From assembly GCA_017447865.1 (NCBI GenBank), contig JAFSMO010000096.1:1-64000 (forward strand): 64,000 bases of DNA. Direction: 5' to 3'. This DNA comes from Thermoguttaceae bacterium. GTDB taxonomy: Bacteria; Planctomycetota; Planctomycetia; Pirellulales; Thermoguttaceae. Of this stretch, positions 41,764 through 49,127 are shown in pieces (positions within the stretch are counted from its first letter, which is position 1; the number at the start of each line of letters is the position of its first letter). The notes below the pieces were generated by a model. It worked only from the letters and a program-made list of their open reading frames with translations. It was not told the DNA's origin and did not search any database. Both the position numbers and the translations under genes were made by a program.

Positions 41764-42240
41764 AAAAAAAGGGCTCACCCGGGGCTGTGACAGCAGCGCG
41801 CCGGGGAACCCGGATTTCGTATCAAATTCAACCGTCTGTCACCGGTTTTTGGGTTGCGAGGAAGGACCGGAGCAAGCAGCTCCCTGGCGACGCGTTCGCG
41901 CATTGCCCTTCCTCAATGTGCCGTGGCGGAGTCGAACCGTCTGTCTCCCCGAGTTGCGAGGTGTTCTCCGTGAACTGCCGGCGCACCCGCCTCACGTCTG
42001 AGGCGCACTTTCCGGGCTCCCCGCGCCCTCCTGCCCGTCAGCAGGAGGCCTCGGAAAGACCGCCTCCAGGCTGTTATAGCCAGGTCGCCTGGAGGATTTC
42101 GTTTCACCTGTCTTCGGTTTCGGGGCTTGCCACGTCTGGCCCCCGATGATTTCCCTCGTTGTCGGACTTGAGGCGCCGGACGAGTCAAGACATAACTCCC
42201 GGCGTGGTCCAACCCAAAGGACCCCCTCAAGCCAACACCC
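41764..42240 (-). ncRNA. Large structured noncoding RNA of about 480 nt
   Basis: A 770-base gap in a tightly packed operon, filled with strong stems. 42225-42233 pairs with 42165-42173 (9 bp) around two hairpins (GGTCC/GGACC and CGCCGG/CCGGCG). Further stems: 42121-42125/42141-42145 with inner GCCA/TGGC, 42063-42071/42087-42095 (9 bp), 42027-42034/42041-42048 (8 bp), 41988-41994/41999-42005 (7 bp), 41858-41865/41907-41914 (8 bp). Three apical loops show GACG. A promoter precedes (-35 at 42267-42273, TAGAAT at 42244-42249) and T7 lies at 41770-41764. More hairpins reach to about 41600, so the 3' end is uncertain. Size and phage context recall ROOL and GOLLD RNAs. Confidence 0.6.
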
Positions 42241-42243
42241 GTA

Positions 42244-42273
42244 ATTCTACCAGATTTTCCCGCGAGTGTCGAA
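42244..42273 (-). promoter_or_regulatory. Promoter of the structured RNA
   Basis: TAGAAT at 42249-42244. The -35 is TTCGAC (18-nt spacer) or TCGACA (17-nt). The start would fall near 42238-42240, at the first stem of the RNA. Confidence 0.55.
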
Positions 42274-42281
42274 CCGGGAAA

Positions 42282-42331
42282 ACCCGTTTTTTACCCGTCA
42301 AACACCCGTTTTTTACCCGTTTTTTACCCGT
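42282..42331. repeat. Five ACCCGT motifs at exact 11-bp spacing
   Basis: ACCCGT begins at 42282, 42293, 42304, 42315 and 42326, separated mostly by T-runs. All fall on one helix face, directly upstream of the RNA promoter, and the last overlaps the stop of the gene upstream. This is the layout of an activator or repressor array. Confidence 0.75.
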
Positions 42332-42773
42332 CTGACCTTTTCAGTGTCAAAAAACCGCTTTTTCTTTCAACTTTCCAACAGATTCCACGGCGCCGAAGAA
42401 CTCCATTGATTTTGTCATCAATGGCATTGATGACGGACTCCTCATCGACCTCCAGAGCGGCGGCGATGCTTTCGATTGCCGCGCAGCAGTTCTGACTCTG
42501 GCAGAGCCTTTTCAGGACGTGGTACGGGATCTTCGACAGCTCGCACGTCCGGACGTTGTTCAGGTCCTCCTCGATCGTCTCAACGGTCTTCGGGTCGATG
42601 AACCGGAACGGGCACTCCGGGTCAAAGAGCGTGGCGCTGCGCATGGGCCGCCGGAGCTTCTTTCCTCCCGTCTTTTTCTCGACGTGCTTCGCGAGTCGCC
42701 GGATGACGGTCACGGTGAGATAGAAGTCGCCGTCCTTCGTCCAGACCTCGCGGGTAATTCGGATCATTTTCAT
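42324..42773 (-). CDS. Unknown early protein
   Basis: A 149-residue basic protein. The N-terminus is beta-rich (IRITREVWTKDGDFYLTVTV), and a helical part follows (VLKRLCQSQNCCAAIESIAA). AGGAAG precedes; the ATG at 42767 is as likely as 42773. The gene ends inside the ACCCGT array. Function unknown. Confidence 0.55.
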   Translation of the reverse strand: MKMIRITREVWTKDGDFYLTVTVIRRLAKHVEKKTGGKKLRRPMRSATLFDPECPFRFIDPKTVETIEEDLNNVRTCELSKIPYHVLKRLCQSQNCCAAIESIAAALEVDEESVINAIDDKINGVLRRRGICWKVERKSGFLTLKRSDG

Positions 42774-42858
42774 CTTCCTGGTTCTCCTTTATGTGTGGCT
42801 CTGGGGACCACGCGGCCCCCTCTGCAATTTTGCCACATTTTCAGGCGTCCGTGCCTGA

Positions 42859-43206
42859 TTATTTCCCATCGAACGGCATGATCTTCGCGACTTCCGGCCG
42901 CCAGTAGTCCGCCTGATAGAGCGAGTACGCCTGATCCGCTTTTACCAGCAGGTCGAGGATCGCGCCTTCCTGGTCGCCGTTGATGGTGCCCGTATCCACC
43001 AGGGCGGCGAGGTAGCCGCGCAGCGCGTCCCGGTTCCGATCCAGCAGCCGGGTGCTGTTCCCCACGTGGCTGAAGCGGGAGTGGTAGTCGATGCGTTGCA
43101 GTTTGATGGCGATGTAAGAGACGATGGTGCAGTGGCGCGTGAGGGCTTCGGTCTTTTCCGCGTCAATGGTGCCTTTTTTATACATGTACATAATGGCTCC
43201 TTTCAT
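42859..43206 (-). CDS. Small early protein, repeated family
   Basis: A 115-residue protein. LRGYLAALVDTGTINGDQEG followed by AILDLLVKADQAY matches the pattern of the genes at 32210 and 32529. AWRPE-type ending (YWRPEVAKIMPFDGK) matches the WRRNVAGILG of the next gene. No known domain. Confidence 0.6.
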   Translation of the reverse strand: MKGAIMYMYKKGTIDAEKTEALTRHCTIVSYIAIKLQRIDYHSRFSHVGNSTRLLDRNRDALRGYLAALVDTGTINGDQEGAILDLLVKADQAYSLYQADYWRPEVAKIMPFDGK

Positions 43207-43285
43207 GAGTCTTTAGAAGATGGGGCGCTTCCCTGCGCCCAAACGGAGGACGGAAGGAGGGCCGAAGCCCTCCATGATCGGTTTC

Positions 43286-43879
43286 TCATTCGGGCAGGCG
43301 GCCCGCCATGATGTCGGCGACGGCATTGTCGAGCGCTTCCCCTTCCGGGAGCGGGTCGGTCTTGAATCCCGCGGCCCGCTGCGCGAGCAGGACCAGCTCC
43401 CGACGCTGCTCCTCGGTGAAGATGTGCATATACTCCAGACCTTCGGTGAAGCCAAGGAAGCGATAGTACTTCACATTACCCACCGGCGGCACATCGGTCT
43501 GCGCGATGGCCCGGAGCATGGTCACCAGCTCTTTCCTGGTCGTCGAGCGTCTGGGGCGCCAGGGCGTCTCCGGCGTCTCTGTATCGACCCCGAGGATGCC
43601 CGCGACATTCCGCCGCCAGAAGTCGTCACTCTGCCGCGTGCTGTCATCATGGGCGATGTCGGCGAGTTTTTCGAGCTCCTGCCACTGCTCTTGCGTGATG
43701 GCGCCATGACGCCAGTATTCACCGGTCACTTCGCAGAGTTCGATCGACATGATGTTCAGCTTCTCGTCGGCCAAGGGATTCGTGGAGACGAAGGAGTAAA
43801 AGTCGATCATCTTGAGCTTCACCAGGAGCGTGGTGAAAATTGACACGTTGAGGATGGTGCTGTCATTTGTGGTTTCCAT
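43286..43879 (-). CDS. Two-copy member of the small early family
   Basis: A 197-residue protein that contains the family unit twice: once near 45-100 (GEYWRHGAITQEQWQELEKL) and again at ~140-195 (FTEGLEYMHIFTEEQRRELV). It begins the leftward early operon, just after the lysogeny-control region. Function unknown. Confidence 0.6.
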   Translation of the reverse strand: METTNDSTILNVSIFTTLLVKLKMIDFYSFVSTNPLADEKLNIMSIELCEVTGEYWRHGAITQEQWQELEKLADIAHDDSTRQSDDFWRRNVAGILGVDTETPETPWRPRRSTTRKELVTMLRAIAQTDVPPVGNVKYYRFLGFTEGLEYMHIFTEEQRRELVLLAQRAAGFKTDPLPEGEALDNAVADIMAGRLPE

Positions 43880-43921
43880 GGTAGATTTCCTTTCTTTGGG
43901 GGTTGGCCAGAACGCCCCCTC

Positions 43922-43949
43922 TTGACAGCCGGTTCAGATCCGGTATAAT
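43922..43949 (+). promoter_or_regulatory. Consensus promoter with flanking inverted repeat
   Basis: TTGACA (43922-43927), 16-nt spacer, TATAAT (43944-43949): perfect boxes directed rightward. CAGAACG (43909-43915) and CGTTCTG (43956-43962) form an inverted pair around it, and CCGG-TTCAGAT-CCGG fills the spacer. Looks repressible. Confidence 0.8.
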
Positions 43950-43955
43950 AGAGGT

Positions 43956-44023
43956 CGTTCTGAATTTAGGTTTGGAACGTTGGGTTCGGCGGAACTTTTC
44001 CACGGTGTCGCCGGCCCTTTTTT
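43956..44023 (+). ncRNA. Short RNA of about 68 nt (sRNA-1)
   Basis: Begins just after the perfect promoter and ends in a hairpin (GGG..CGGCG / CGCCG..CCC) followed by T6 at 44018-44023. It has no credible ORF. The end touches the stop codon of the RHH gene on the other strand. Candidate antisense or immunity RNA. Confidence 0.6.
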
Positions 44024-44246
44024 ATTTCTTCGCTTTCTTCAGCTTTTGAATGTCTTTTTCAATCTGCGCTATTTTTTTTTCGATTTCCTCGATTCTCGCT
44101 TCCATCGGTCGGCCTTCTACACCTTCCAATATCTGAGCGATAAAATGGGTTATTGGTATTTGGTTGTCGCTCGCCGCTTGCCGGACTTTCTCATAAGTCG
44201 CCATCGGCAACCGGAGCAAAAGCGTTTTGATTTCTTTTTCGCTCAT
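44022..44246 (-). CDS. Ribbon-helix-helix-like protein, candidate repressor
   Basis: A 74-residue protein. The N-terminus (IKTLLLRLPMATYEKVRQAA, SDNQIPITHFIAQIL) matches an RHH fold. A C-terminal charged coiled coil follows (RIEEIEKKIAQIEKDIQKLK). AGGGGGTGA precedes ATG 44246. It has its own promoter and is divergent from the rightward gene at 44434, so it sits in the lysogeny-control position. Confidence 0.7.
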   Translation of the reverse strand: MSEKEIKTLLLRLPMATYEKVRQAASDNQIPITHFIAQILEGVEGRPMEARIEEIEKKIAQIEKDIQKLKKAKK

Positions 44247-44271
44247 CGTCTCACCCCCTTTCTGTTTCTTA

Positions 44272-44299
44272 AATATATCATATATCCCAGATATGTCAA
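44272..44299 (-). promoter_or_regulatory. Promoter of the RHH gene
   Basis: Minus strand TTGACA (44299-44294), 16-nt spacer, TATATT (44277-44272). It drives the RHH gene. Confidence 0.75.
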
Positions 44300-44433
44300 T
44301 AAGGGAATCGGTCTTTTTTCCAAAAAAAGTAAAAAAAAGTGAAAAAAATCTGAAATTTTTTCTTTTAACCGTTCGGTCGTGTATAATATTGATAGTTTAA
44401 GTGTTTCCTTTTATCCATTTTCAAGGATTTGTC

Positions 44434-45825
44434 ATGGAGTTCACGATCACATCTTCGAGCGGACCTGCCGTCAGCGCGACGGTCTGCCCCTATTGCCAAC
44501 TGCCGGTGGAGTATGGTAATGACAATATCACGCATTGCCCTCATTGCCACAAAACAATTTTCTACATCTGGGACGATTCCCGCTTCGTCACGAATGAGGA
44601 GTACCTCGCCGCCGTTCAGGAGCGGAGTCTGCGTGAGTACCAAATGGCGGCGCGTCGGTTCAATTTCGTGACCAAAAAGTTCCAGGCGCTCGGGCAGAAT
44701 CTTCTGGCCGCGGACCTCGCTGCGCTGGTCAAAGCCGGAACGGTGCGGCCTTCGATCAAAGTAAAAGAGGTTGGTGACGAGTACTCGGAGACGATCGAGT
44801 GGATCCTTTTCGACTATGAGAGCGCACTGCCTTCACCGCGTGCCCTGGCCTACCTGGTCTCGCTCGGTTACACGGTGGACAGGTTGCTGACCAAAACGGA
44901 AACATCGTACCTCATCGACATGATGAAGGTTAGCCGGACCGCTCCGAACTCCAAACCGTTTTCCCCGGAGGAATTCGGAACGTTTACACTCGAACAGGCG
45001 CATAAGCGTCTGGACTTTCCTTATACCCCCATCTCCGTTCAGGAAACCATGCCGCTGCATGCCGCGCCGGATCGGGTCATGCCTGTACCGCCTCCGGTCG
45101 TCGAAAAGATCCATGAGATCCGCTCCGCCGATCTGAGCCTTCTCGGCTCGGCCAAGCTGTTTGACCTTCGCGACAAAATCCTGAGCGCCTACGAGCAGAA
45201 GGAACGGCTTTATAAAAAGTTCAAAGCGATCCACCAGGAGTACCGTACCCAGTCCCGGCTCTGGTTCGGGCTGAAAAAACTGCTCGCCCCTTACTTCGGC
45301 GAGCTGGAAGAGTACCGGAAGCACCTCGAATTTCTGGCCGCGCAGGAAAAGGCCGCCAAGAGCGCCTGGGAGAAATATCGGCTGCGGTCGTCGGTCCGGA
45401 TCCCGGAACGACGGGAAACGACCTGGAAGAAACTCACGCAGGCGTTCGCTCAGGTCTGCGCTTCCAAGGTGTACGATGTGGTTTCAGAGAAAGAAGTCGC
45501 CGGACGCAAGACGAAGGTCTGCGAGCCGGTCACGTTCAAGCTGGAAAGTAAGGACATCATCGCCGTACCCTACCCGGTTTTGTACTTGCAGAACGCCAAC
45601 GGAGCGGACATTTACATCTACCCGAACTTCATCATCATGGAAGACGGAGCCACCGTGGCCGTCATTGACATTGCGGAACTGACGATGACCGAAAGCGTTC
45701 AGGACCGTTACGAGTTCACGCTTGAGACGGACTCGGGCCTGAACGAGATGTACCAGATCGAGGACCGCGAGGCAGGCAAGCGCTTCGGCGAGGCCCTTCG
45801 GAATCACGTCGCGCAGAGCAAGTAA
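44434..45825 (+). CDS. Lone rightward gene with zinc ribbon, cargo or lysogeny gene
   Basis: A 463-residue protein, the only rightward protein gene in the prophage. Residues ~17-45 form a zinc ribbon (CPYCQLPVEYGN, HCPHCHKTIFYIW). The middle (~225-330) is a charged coiled coil. The C-terminus has a beta domain with LYLQNANGADIYIYPNFIIM followed by VAVIDIAELT. ATG 44434 has AAGGA six bases upstream, and TATAAT lies at 44382-44387. A bidirectional terminator lies at 45955-45980. Own promoter, own terminator and opposite strand are typical of a moron or lysogeny regulator. Domain identity unknown. Confidence 0.7.
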   Translation: MEFTITSSSGPAVSATVCPYCQLPVEYGNDNITHCPHCHKTIFYIWDDSRFVTNEEYLAAVQERSLREYQMAARRFNFVTKKFQALGQNLLAADLAALVKAGTVRPSIKVKEVGDEYSETIEWILFDYESALPSPRALAYLVSLGYTVDRLLTKTETSYLIDMMKVSRTAPNSKPFSPEEFGTFTLEQAHKRLDFPYTPISVQETMPLHAAPDRVMPVPPPVVEKIHEIRSADLSLLGSAKLFDLRDKILSAYEQKERLYKKFKAIHQEYRTQSRLWFGLKKLLAPYFGELEEYRKHLEFLAAQEKAAKSAWEKYRLRSSVRIPERRETTWKKLTQAFAQVCASKVYDVVSEKEVAGRKTKVCEPVTFKLESKDIIAVPYPVLYLQNANGADIYIYPNFIIMEDGATVAVIDIAELTMTESVQDRYEFTLETDSGLNEMYQIEDREAGKRFGEALRNHVAQSK

Positions 45826-46302
45826 CTTACTACAAAGTTACTACATACTTACAACAAAATCCGGCAAGTTACTACACGCGGACCCCGTGTTTTACGGGTT
45901 TAAGTTGCGCCCGGTTACTACTAACTTGCAACATCTTGCAACCGCCTTGCAACCAAAACCCCCCGATTTCGAGGGGTTTTCTACTGCACCACCTCCCGCC
46001 AATAATGTCGGGAGCATCGCCCTAATGCACCACCTCCGGCGGCTACTGCACCACCTACCCAGATATTAGGCCGAGCTTCCCAGGTAACAAAGACAGCTTC
46101 CCAGGTAACAAAGCAGTAACAAAGCAGTAACAAAGCCGGCGTATAAACTCGGTATAAACTTTTGTATAAAGTCACGGGAACTGTGACAAAACCGGCCGGA
46201 ACTGTGACAGGCCTCCGGACCCGCACCGCGTCCCGTAAAACACGGCACCGGAACATTTTCGCGACCTCACGAAAATGATCAATTTGTCCCAGTACTGTGA
46301 CA
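45820..46302. repeat. Dense array of phased short repeats, candidate origin or partition site
   Basis: Seven repeat families in 480 noncoding bases. TTACTAC at 45827, 45838, 45869, 45915. CTTGCAAC at 45925, 45935, 45946. CTA(C/A)TGCACCACCT at 45981, 46022, 46043. GTAACAAAG at 46084, 46105, 46116, 46127, of which the first two lie in the 19-mer AGCTTCCCAGGTAACAAAG. GTATAAA at 46141, 46152, 46164. GGAACTGTGACA at 46177 and 46198, with a related copy at 46293. Most intervals are 10-12 or 21 bases. CCGTGTTTTACGGG (45885-45898) and its exact complement (46232-46245) enclose most of it, and CATTTTCG/CGAAAATG lies at 46254-46277. Confidence 0.75.
45955..45980. terminator. Bidirectional hairpin terminator
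   Basis: AAAACCCC / GGGGTTTT around CCGATTTCGA, within the repeat array. It probably ends the rightward gene. Confidence 0.6.
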
Positions 46303-46403
46303 ACCTCCAAAATACTTGGACAGCCGGAACTCGTGCATTTTTTGCAACAGTTCACCCATGCCCAAAAACCCGGCTTTTTTGAGCATACCCCGCCAACGTG
46401 CAC

Positions 46404-46431
46404 AAAAAAAGGACGCTTTTGAGCGTCCTAT
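46404..46431 (-). terminator. Terminator of the int-proximal early operon
   Basis: GGACGC/GCGTCC stem (46411-46428) and T7 on the minus strand (46410-46404), just after the gene at 46436. Confidence 0.85.
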
Positions 46432-46435
46432 TTTC

Positions 46436-46858
46436 TCACGATTCGTTGTCATACTCCGGGAGGAACTTCCCGAGGAGGTAAACTCGCTCCCCGATTAACT
46501 GCGGAAGGGGAAGACCTTCCCGGGCGTACCGCTCCGGCCAGTCCTTGAACTTCTCATAGTCGCGGCGCAGGACGCGCATCGTCCGTTTGCTGAACTCCCA
46601 CTGTCCCGGGTCGTGAGCGATCCCCATCGGGCGCCAGTACCGCGGGCAAGAGGCGAGTTCACGTCTCGTCTTTGGATCGAGGATCCAGAACCGGACGAAC
46701 GGCTCATCCGGGGAGTGGAGCTTCCTAATTACCCGGGCGATCACCCACGGCCCTTTTCGGGACTTTGGCGCCATCAACATATACTTCAGGCGCGGACTTA
46801 TACGCGGTTCGCGCAGAAGAAACTCCGCCGCATAAATGGTCAGTCTTTCAATGTGCAT
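46436..46858 (-). CDS. Unknown early protein
   Basis: A 140-residue basic protein (ISPRLKYMLMAPKSRKGPWV, YWRPMGIAHDPGQWEFSKRT). Its ATG overlaps the stop of the RHH gene upstream (TAATG), so they are coupled. The longer frame to 47080 is a shadow. Basic charge suggests nucleic acid binding. Function unknown. Confidence 0.6.
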   Translation of the reverse strand: MHIERLTIYAAEFLLREPRISPRLKYMLMAPKSRKGPWVIARVIRKLHSPDEPFVRFWILDPKTRRELASCPRYWRPMGIAHDPGQWEFSKRTMRVLRRDYEKFKDWPERYAREGLPLPQLIGERVYLLGKFLPEYDNES

Positions 46859-47061
46859 TAATCCACCTTTCCTTTCTTCGCCCATTCTGCCAGCACCTCG
46901 GCCGTCTTGGCGCTGAGGCTCACGCCGTCTGCCCTGGCAGCTTCCTTCAGCGCGTCCAGGACGGCGAGCGGAACGCGGGCCGAGACCTGCCCCGTCGTTT
47001 TTTTTCGTCCTGCGTTCGGGCGTCGGCCACCCCACTGCGTGGACTTCTTTGTCGCCGCCAT
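46858..47061 (-). CDS. Small RHH-like DNA-binding protein
   Basis: A 67-residue protein. An N-terminal GGRRPNAGRKK basic motif precedes an RHH-like segment (TGQVSARVPLAVLDALKEAA, VSLSAKTAEVLAEWA). ATG 47061 overlaps the upstream TGA. Likely a small transcription factor of the operon. Confidence 0.7.
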   Translation of the reverse strand: MAATKKSTQWGGRRPNAGRKKTTGQVSARVPLAVLDALKEAARADGVSLSAKTAEVLAEWAKKGKVD

Positions 47062-47882
47062 CACTCACCCTCCTTTCCATAGTAACCGGTCGGAATGGTC
47101 GAAATTTTCTTGAAGCCGACCAGGCATTCTTTGATCCTCACGATCTTCGGAACCCGGCGATTCGGCCCCGTCCAGCGCAGGCCGAAGTAGGACGTCCGGA
47201 AGTGCGGAGACTTCTCGCCCTCCTGGTACTCGCCGTCCTTGCGCATTTCTTCGATCTCCTCGCGTGTGGGCAGCATCTCGCCCACCTCGAAGCCAAAGAC
47301 GCCGTTGCGGATCGCCCGCTGGATCAGCGCGTCAGTCGCCGGCTTCCCGTCGTCTCGCCGGAGCAGCACCGGCTTGAAAAGGTCCGGCTCGTCCTGGACG
47401 AGCTGAAGCCCGAGGACCAGCTTCGTGATCAGACCGTACTTTCCATCCTCGCCCGTCTGAAGCACATCCACTAGGAGGGAGTTCGTCGGCTCCTCTCCCT
47501 CGCGGAAGCCGTAGAGTATGGCGTACATCTTTTCACGCGCTGCGTCGCAGTGGACCAGCATCGACCGGACATGAAGCTCGGAGTAGCCGGGCAACCCCTC
47601 GACTATATAGTCCAGCGTCTCCGGCAGCTCCAGAGCGATCGTAGAGAGCGGGATCGAGCACTTCCACGGGATCTTGGTGAAGTCCAGCTTTTCGACGATG
47701 GAGATGTAACCGGGGTACAGCCGGTAGAAGGGCCTACGAGCATCCTTCCACAAGTCGCATATACGGAACATCTCGGCACACTGGTCGATCATGTCCTGAT
47801 CGATACCCGTGAAAAGTCCCGCGTCATACAGGCCACGGGCGGCGTTCAAAAACTGCGTGATCTCAAATTTCTCAAATTTCAT
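47061..47882 (-). CDS. Unknown early protein
   Basis: A 273-residue protein with no recognised domain. It is helical at the N-terminus and beta-rich at the C-terminus (FRTSYFGLRWTGPNRRVPKI). AAAGGAC precedes ATG 47882. It is in a four-gene operon started by the promoter at 48984-49011. Confidence 0.6.
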   Translation of the reverse strand: MKFEKFEITQFLNAARGLYDAGLFTGIDQDMIDQCAEMFRICDLWKDARRPFYRLYPGYISIVEKLDFTKIPWKCSIPLSTIALELPETLDYIVEGLPGYSELHVRSMLVHCDAAREKMYAILYGFREGEEPTNSLLVDVLQTGEDGKYGLITKLVLGLQLVQDEPDLFKPVLLRRDDGKPATDALIQRAIRNGVFGFEVGEMLPTREEIEEMRKDGEYQEGEKSPHFRTSYFGLRWTGPNRRVPKIVRIKECLVGFKKISTIPTGYYGKEGE

Positions 47883-47932
47883 AATCGTCCTTTCTTTGGG
47901 AAGGCCCGCCGCAGCGGGCCGTGGTTTTCTGG

Positions 47933-48913
47933 TTAGCGGGTGAAGCTGTTGATTGAGCCTCTGTCTTTGTAGAAATACCGGCCTGAAAAAACGGCCTTGA
48001 TTTCGCTCTCATAGTCGTGACCGGTTCCCGGTCGATGGATCTGCCAAAAGTCGTACCACGGACCATTGTCATCGTGGACATTCGTCCAGGGCCAACACTT
48101 GCCTTTCGTCTCCATCAGTAACGCGACGCTGCGGGTTTTGAAGCGCAGCATAAACCGCTGACTCTCGCCGTCACTGCTCGTCGCCGTGAAGTACAGCTCG
48201 TTGTCGTCTGGCTTCCAGTCATATTCCCGAAAATCGGAGAAAGTGAAAGACTGCGGGAGGCGGTCTTCGACGTACTCCGAGACGGCTTCATCGACGAAAG
48301 GCTTCACGCTCCACTGTGGCGCTTTCTTGGTGGTGTCCATCGCAGCCTCGACTTTCTTCCAGAGACGATTGTAAATCTTTTTCGAGTTCATGGAGATGTA
48401 CTTGACCTCTTCCATGTCCATTATGCTAAAATGCGGCAAAGGGAAGTGCAACCAGTCCGGCTTGACCGCGCTGGTGTCCCAGTCAAACGCCAGCGCGGTG
48501 TTCGGATGGATCGCCTGTTCGATCTCCCACTGAACGCGGCACCAGTAGAGCGGAACGCTTTCTTTCTCGTCCAGCGGGTCAAGGATATGCTGATACTTGC
48601 GAGCCAAAAACTCGCCGGCCTTGGCGCCGAGTGGAAAATTGGCGTAGTTTCGCGTATAGGCCCGGCCAGACTTCACGATTTCGGAAGGATAGGTACGACA
48701 GCCGCCTTCCCACTCAAATTCACCTTTCAGCTTGCCGACGTTCTCTTCCGTGTAGGGCATTTCCATATACTCGTCCAGGAACAACGGCCAGAATTGGACG
48801 CGGGAGTTCCAGTCAGATTCTTCGTTCGTCCGGCGCGCGTAAAGCTGACCGTTTACGCGGATGATCTCGATGTCTTCGTCCAGGTACACGGGATAGATTT
48901 CAAGGTCTTTCAT
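47933..48913 (-). CDS. Unknown early protein
   Basis: A 326-residue acidic, aromatic protein that I do not recognise. It is the first gene of the operon and has a strong promoter, so it may be expressed in lysogens or very early. No TM, signal peptide or catalytic motif is visible. Confidence 0.6.
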   Translation of the reverse strand: MKDLEIYPVYLDEDIEIIRVNGQLYARRTNEESDWNSRVQFWPLFLDEYMEMPYTEENVGKLKGEFEWEGGCRTYPSEIVKSGRAYTRNYANFPLGAKAGEFLARKYQHILDPLDEKESVPLYWCRVQWEIEQAIHPNTALAFDWDTSAVKPDWLHFPLPHFSIMDMEEVKYISMNSKKIYNRLWKKVEAAMDTTKKAPQWSVKPFVDEAVSEYVEDRLPQSFTFSDFREYDWKPDDNELYFTATSSDGESQRFMLRFKTRSVALLMETKGKCWPWTNVHDDNGPWYDFWQIHRPGTGHDYESEIKAVFSGRYFYKDRGSINSFTR

Positions 48914-48983
48914 CTTTTGCTTCCTTTGTGTTAGGGGTTAAAATTATTTCCGAGGGTCGTCTTCCTCATTCACTACATCGGTA

Positions 48984-49011
48984 ATTTTAACACATTGTCT
49001 TGAATTGTCAA
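48984..49011 (-). promoter_or_regulatory. Promoter of the int-proximal early operon
   Basis: TTGACA (49011-49006), 16-nt spacer, TAAAAT (48989-48984) on the minus strand, about 70 bases before ATG 48913. Confidence 0.8.
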
Positions 49012-49052
49012 GTGGGTTTTCAAGTAAAAATATAAAAAAAGTGAAAAAAAGT

Positions 49053-49093
49053 CAAAAAAATTCCCCGGAGGGGGAAGAAAAGCCTCTCCGGGG
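49053..49093 (-). terminator. Terminator after the integrase
   Basis: CCCCGGAG/CTCCGGGG stem (49063-49070, 49086-49093) followed on the minus strand by T-rich sequence (49060 downwards). It separates int2 from the next operon. The stem abuts the -35 box of sRNA-2. Confidence 0.65.
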
Positions 49094-49121
49094 TTGACTT
49101 TTACCGGCTTTCGGGTATAAT
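49094..49121 (+). promoter_or_regulatory. Promoter of sRNA-2
   Basis: TTGACT (49094-49099), 16-nt spacer, TATAAT (49116-49121), rightward. Confidence 0.75.
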
Positions 49122-49127
49122 ATTTGG

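Noticed and set aside
41920..41990. Possible tRNA (T-arm-like GGTTCGACTCC on the minus strand)
   Set aside because: The acceptor pairs in only about four positions and the loop at the anticodon position lacks T33. At best a tRNA-like domain of the large RNA.
41787..42230. Open frames on both strands inside the structured RNA
   Set aside because: They cross strong stems, have no ribosome site, and composition follows base-paired GC blocks, not codons.
41600..42240. tmRNA or RNase P RNA
   Set aside because: No tag reading frame or tRNA-like ends for tmRNA, and no GAGGAAAGTCC-type core for RNase P.
45820..46302. CRISPR array
   Set aside because: Repeats are 7-19 bases, of several families, with spacers of 1-14 bases; no cas genes.
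45981..46403. Minus-strand frame of 140 codons
   Set aside because: It lies wholly in the repeat array and translates repeats; no ribosome site.
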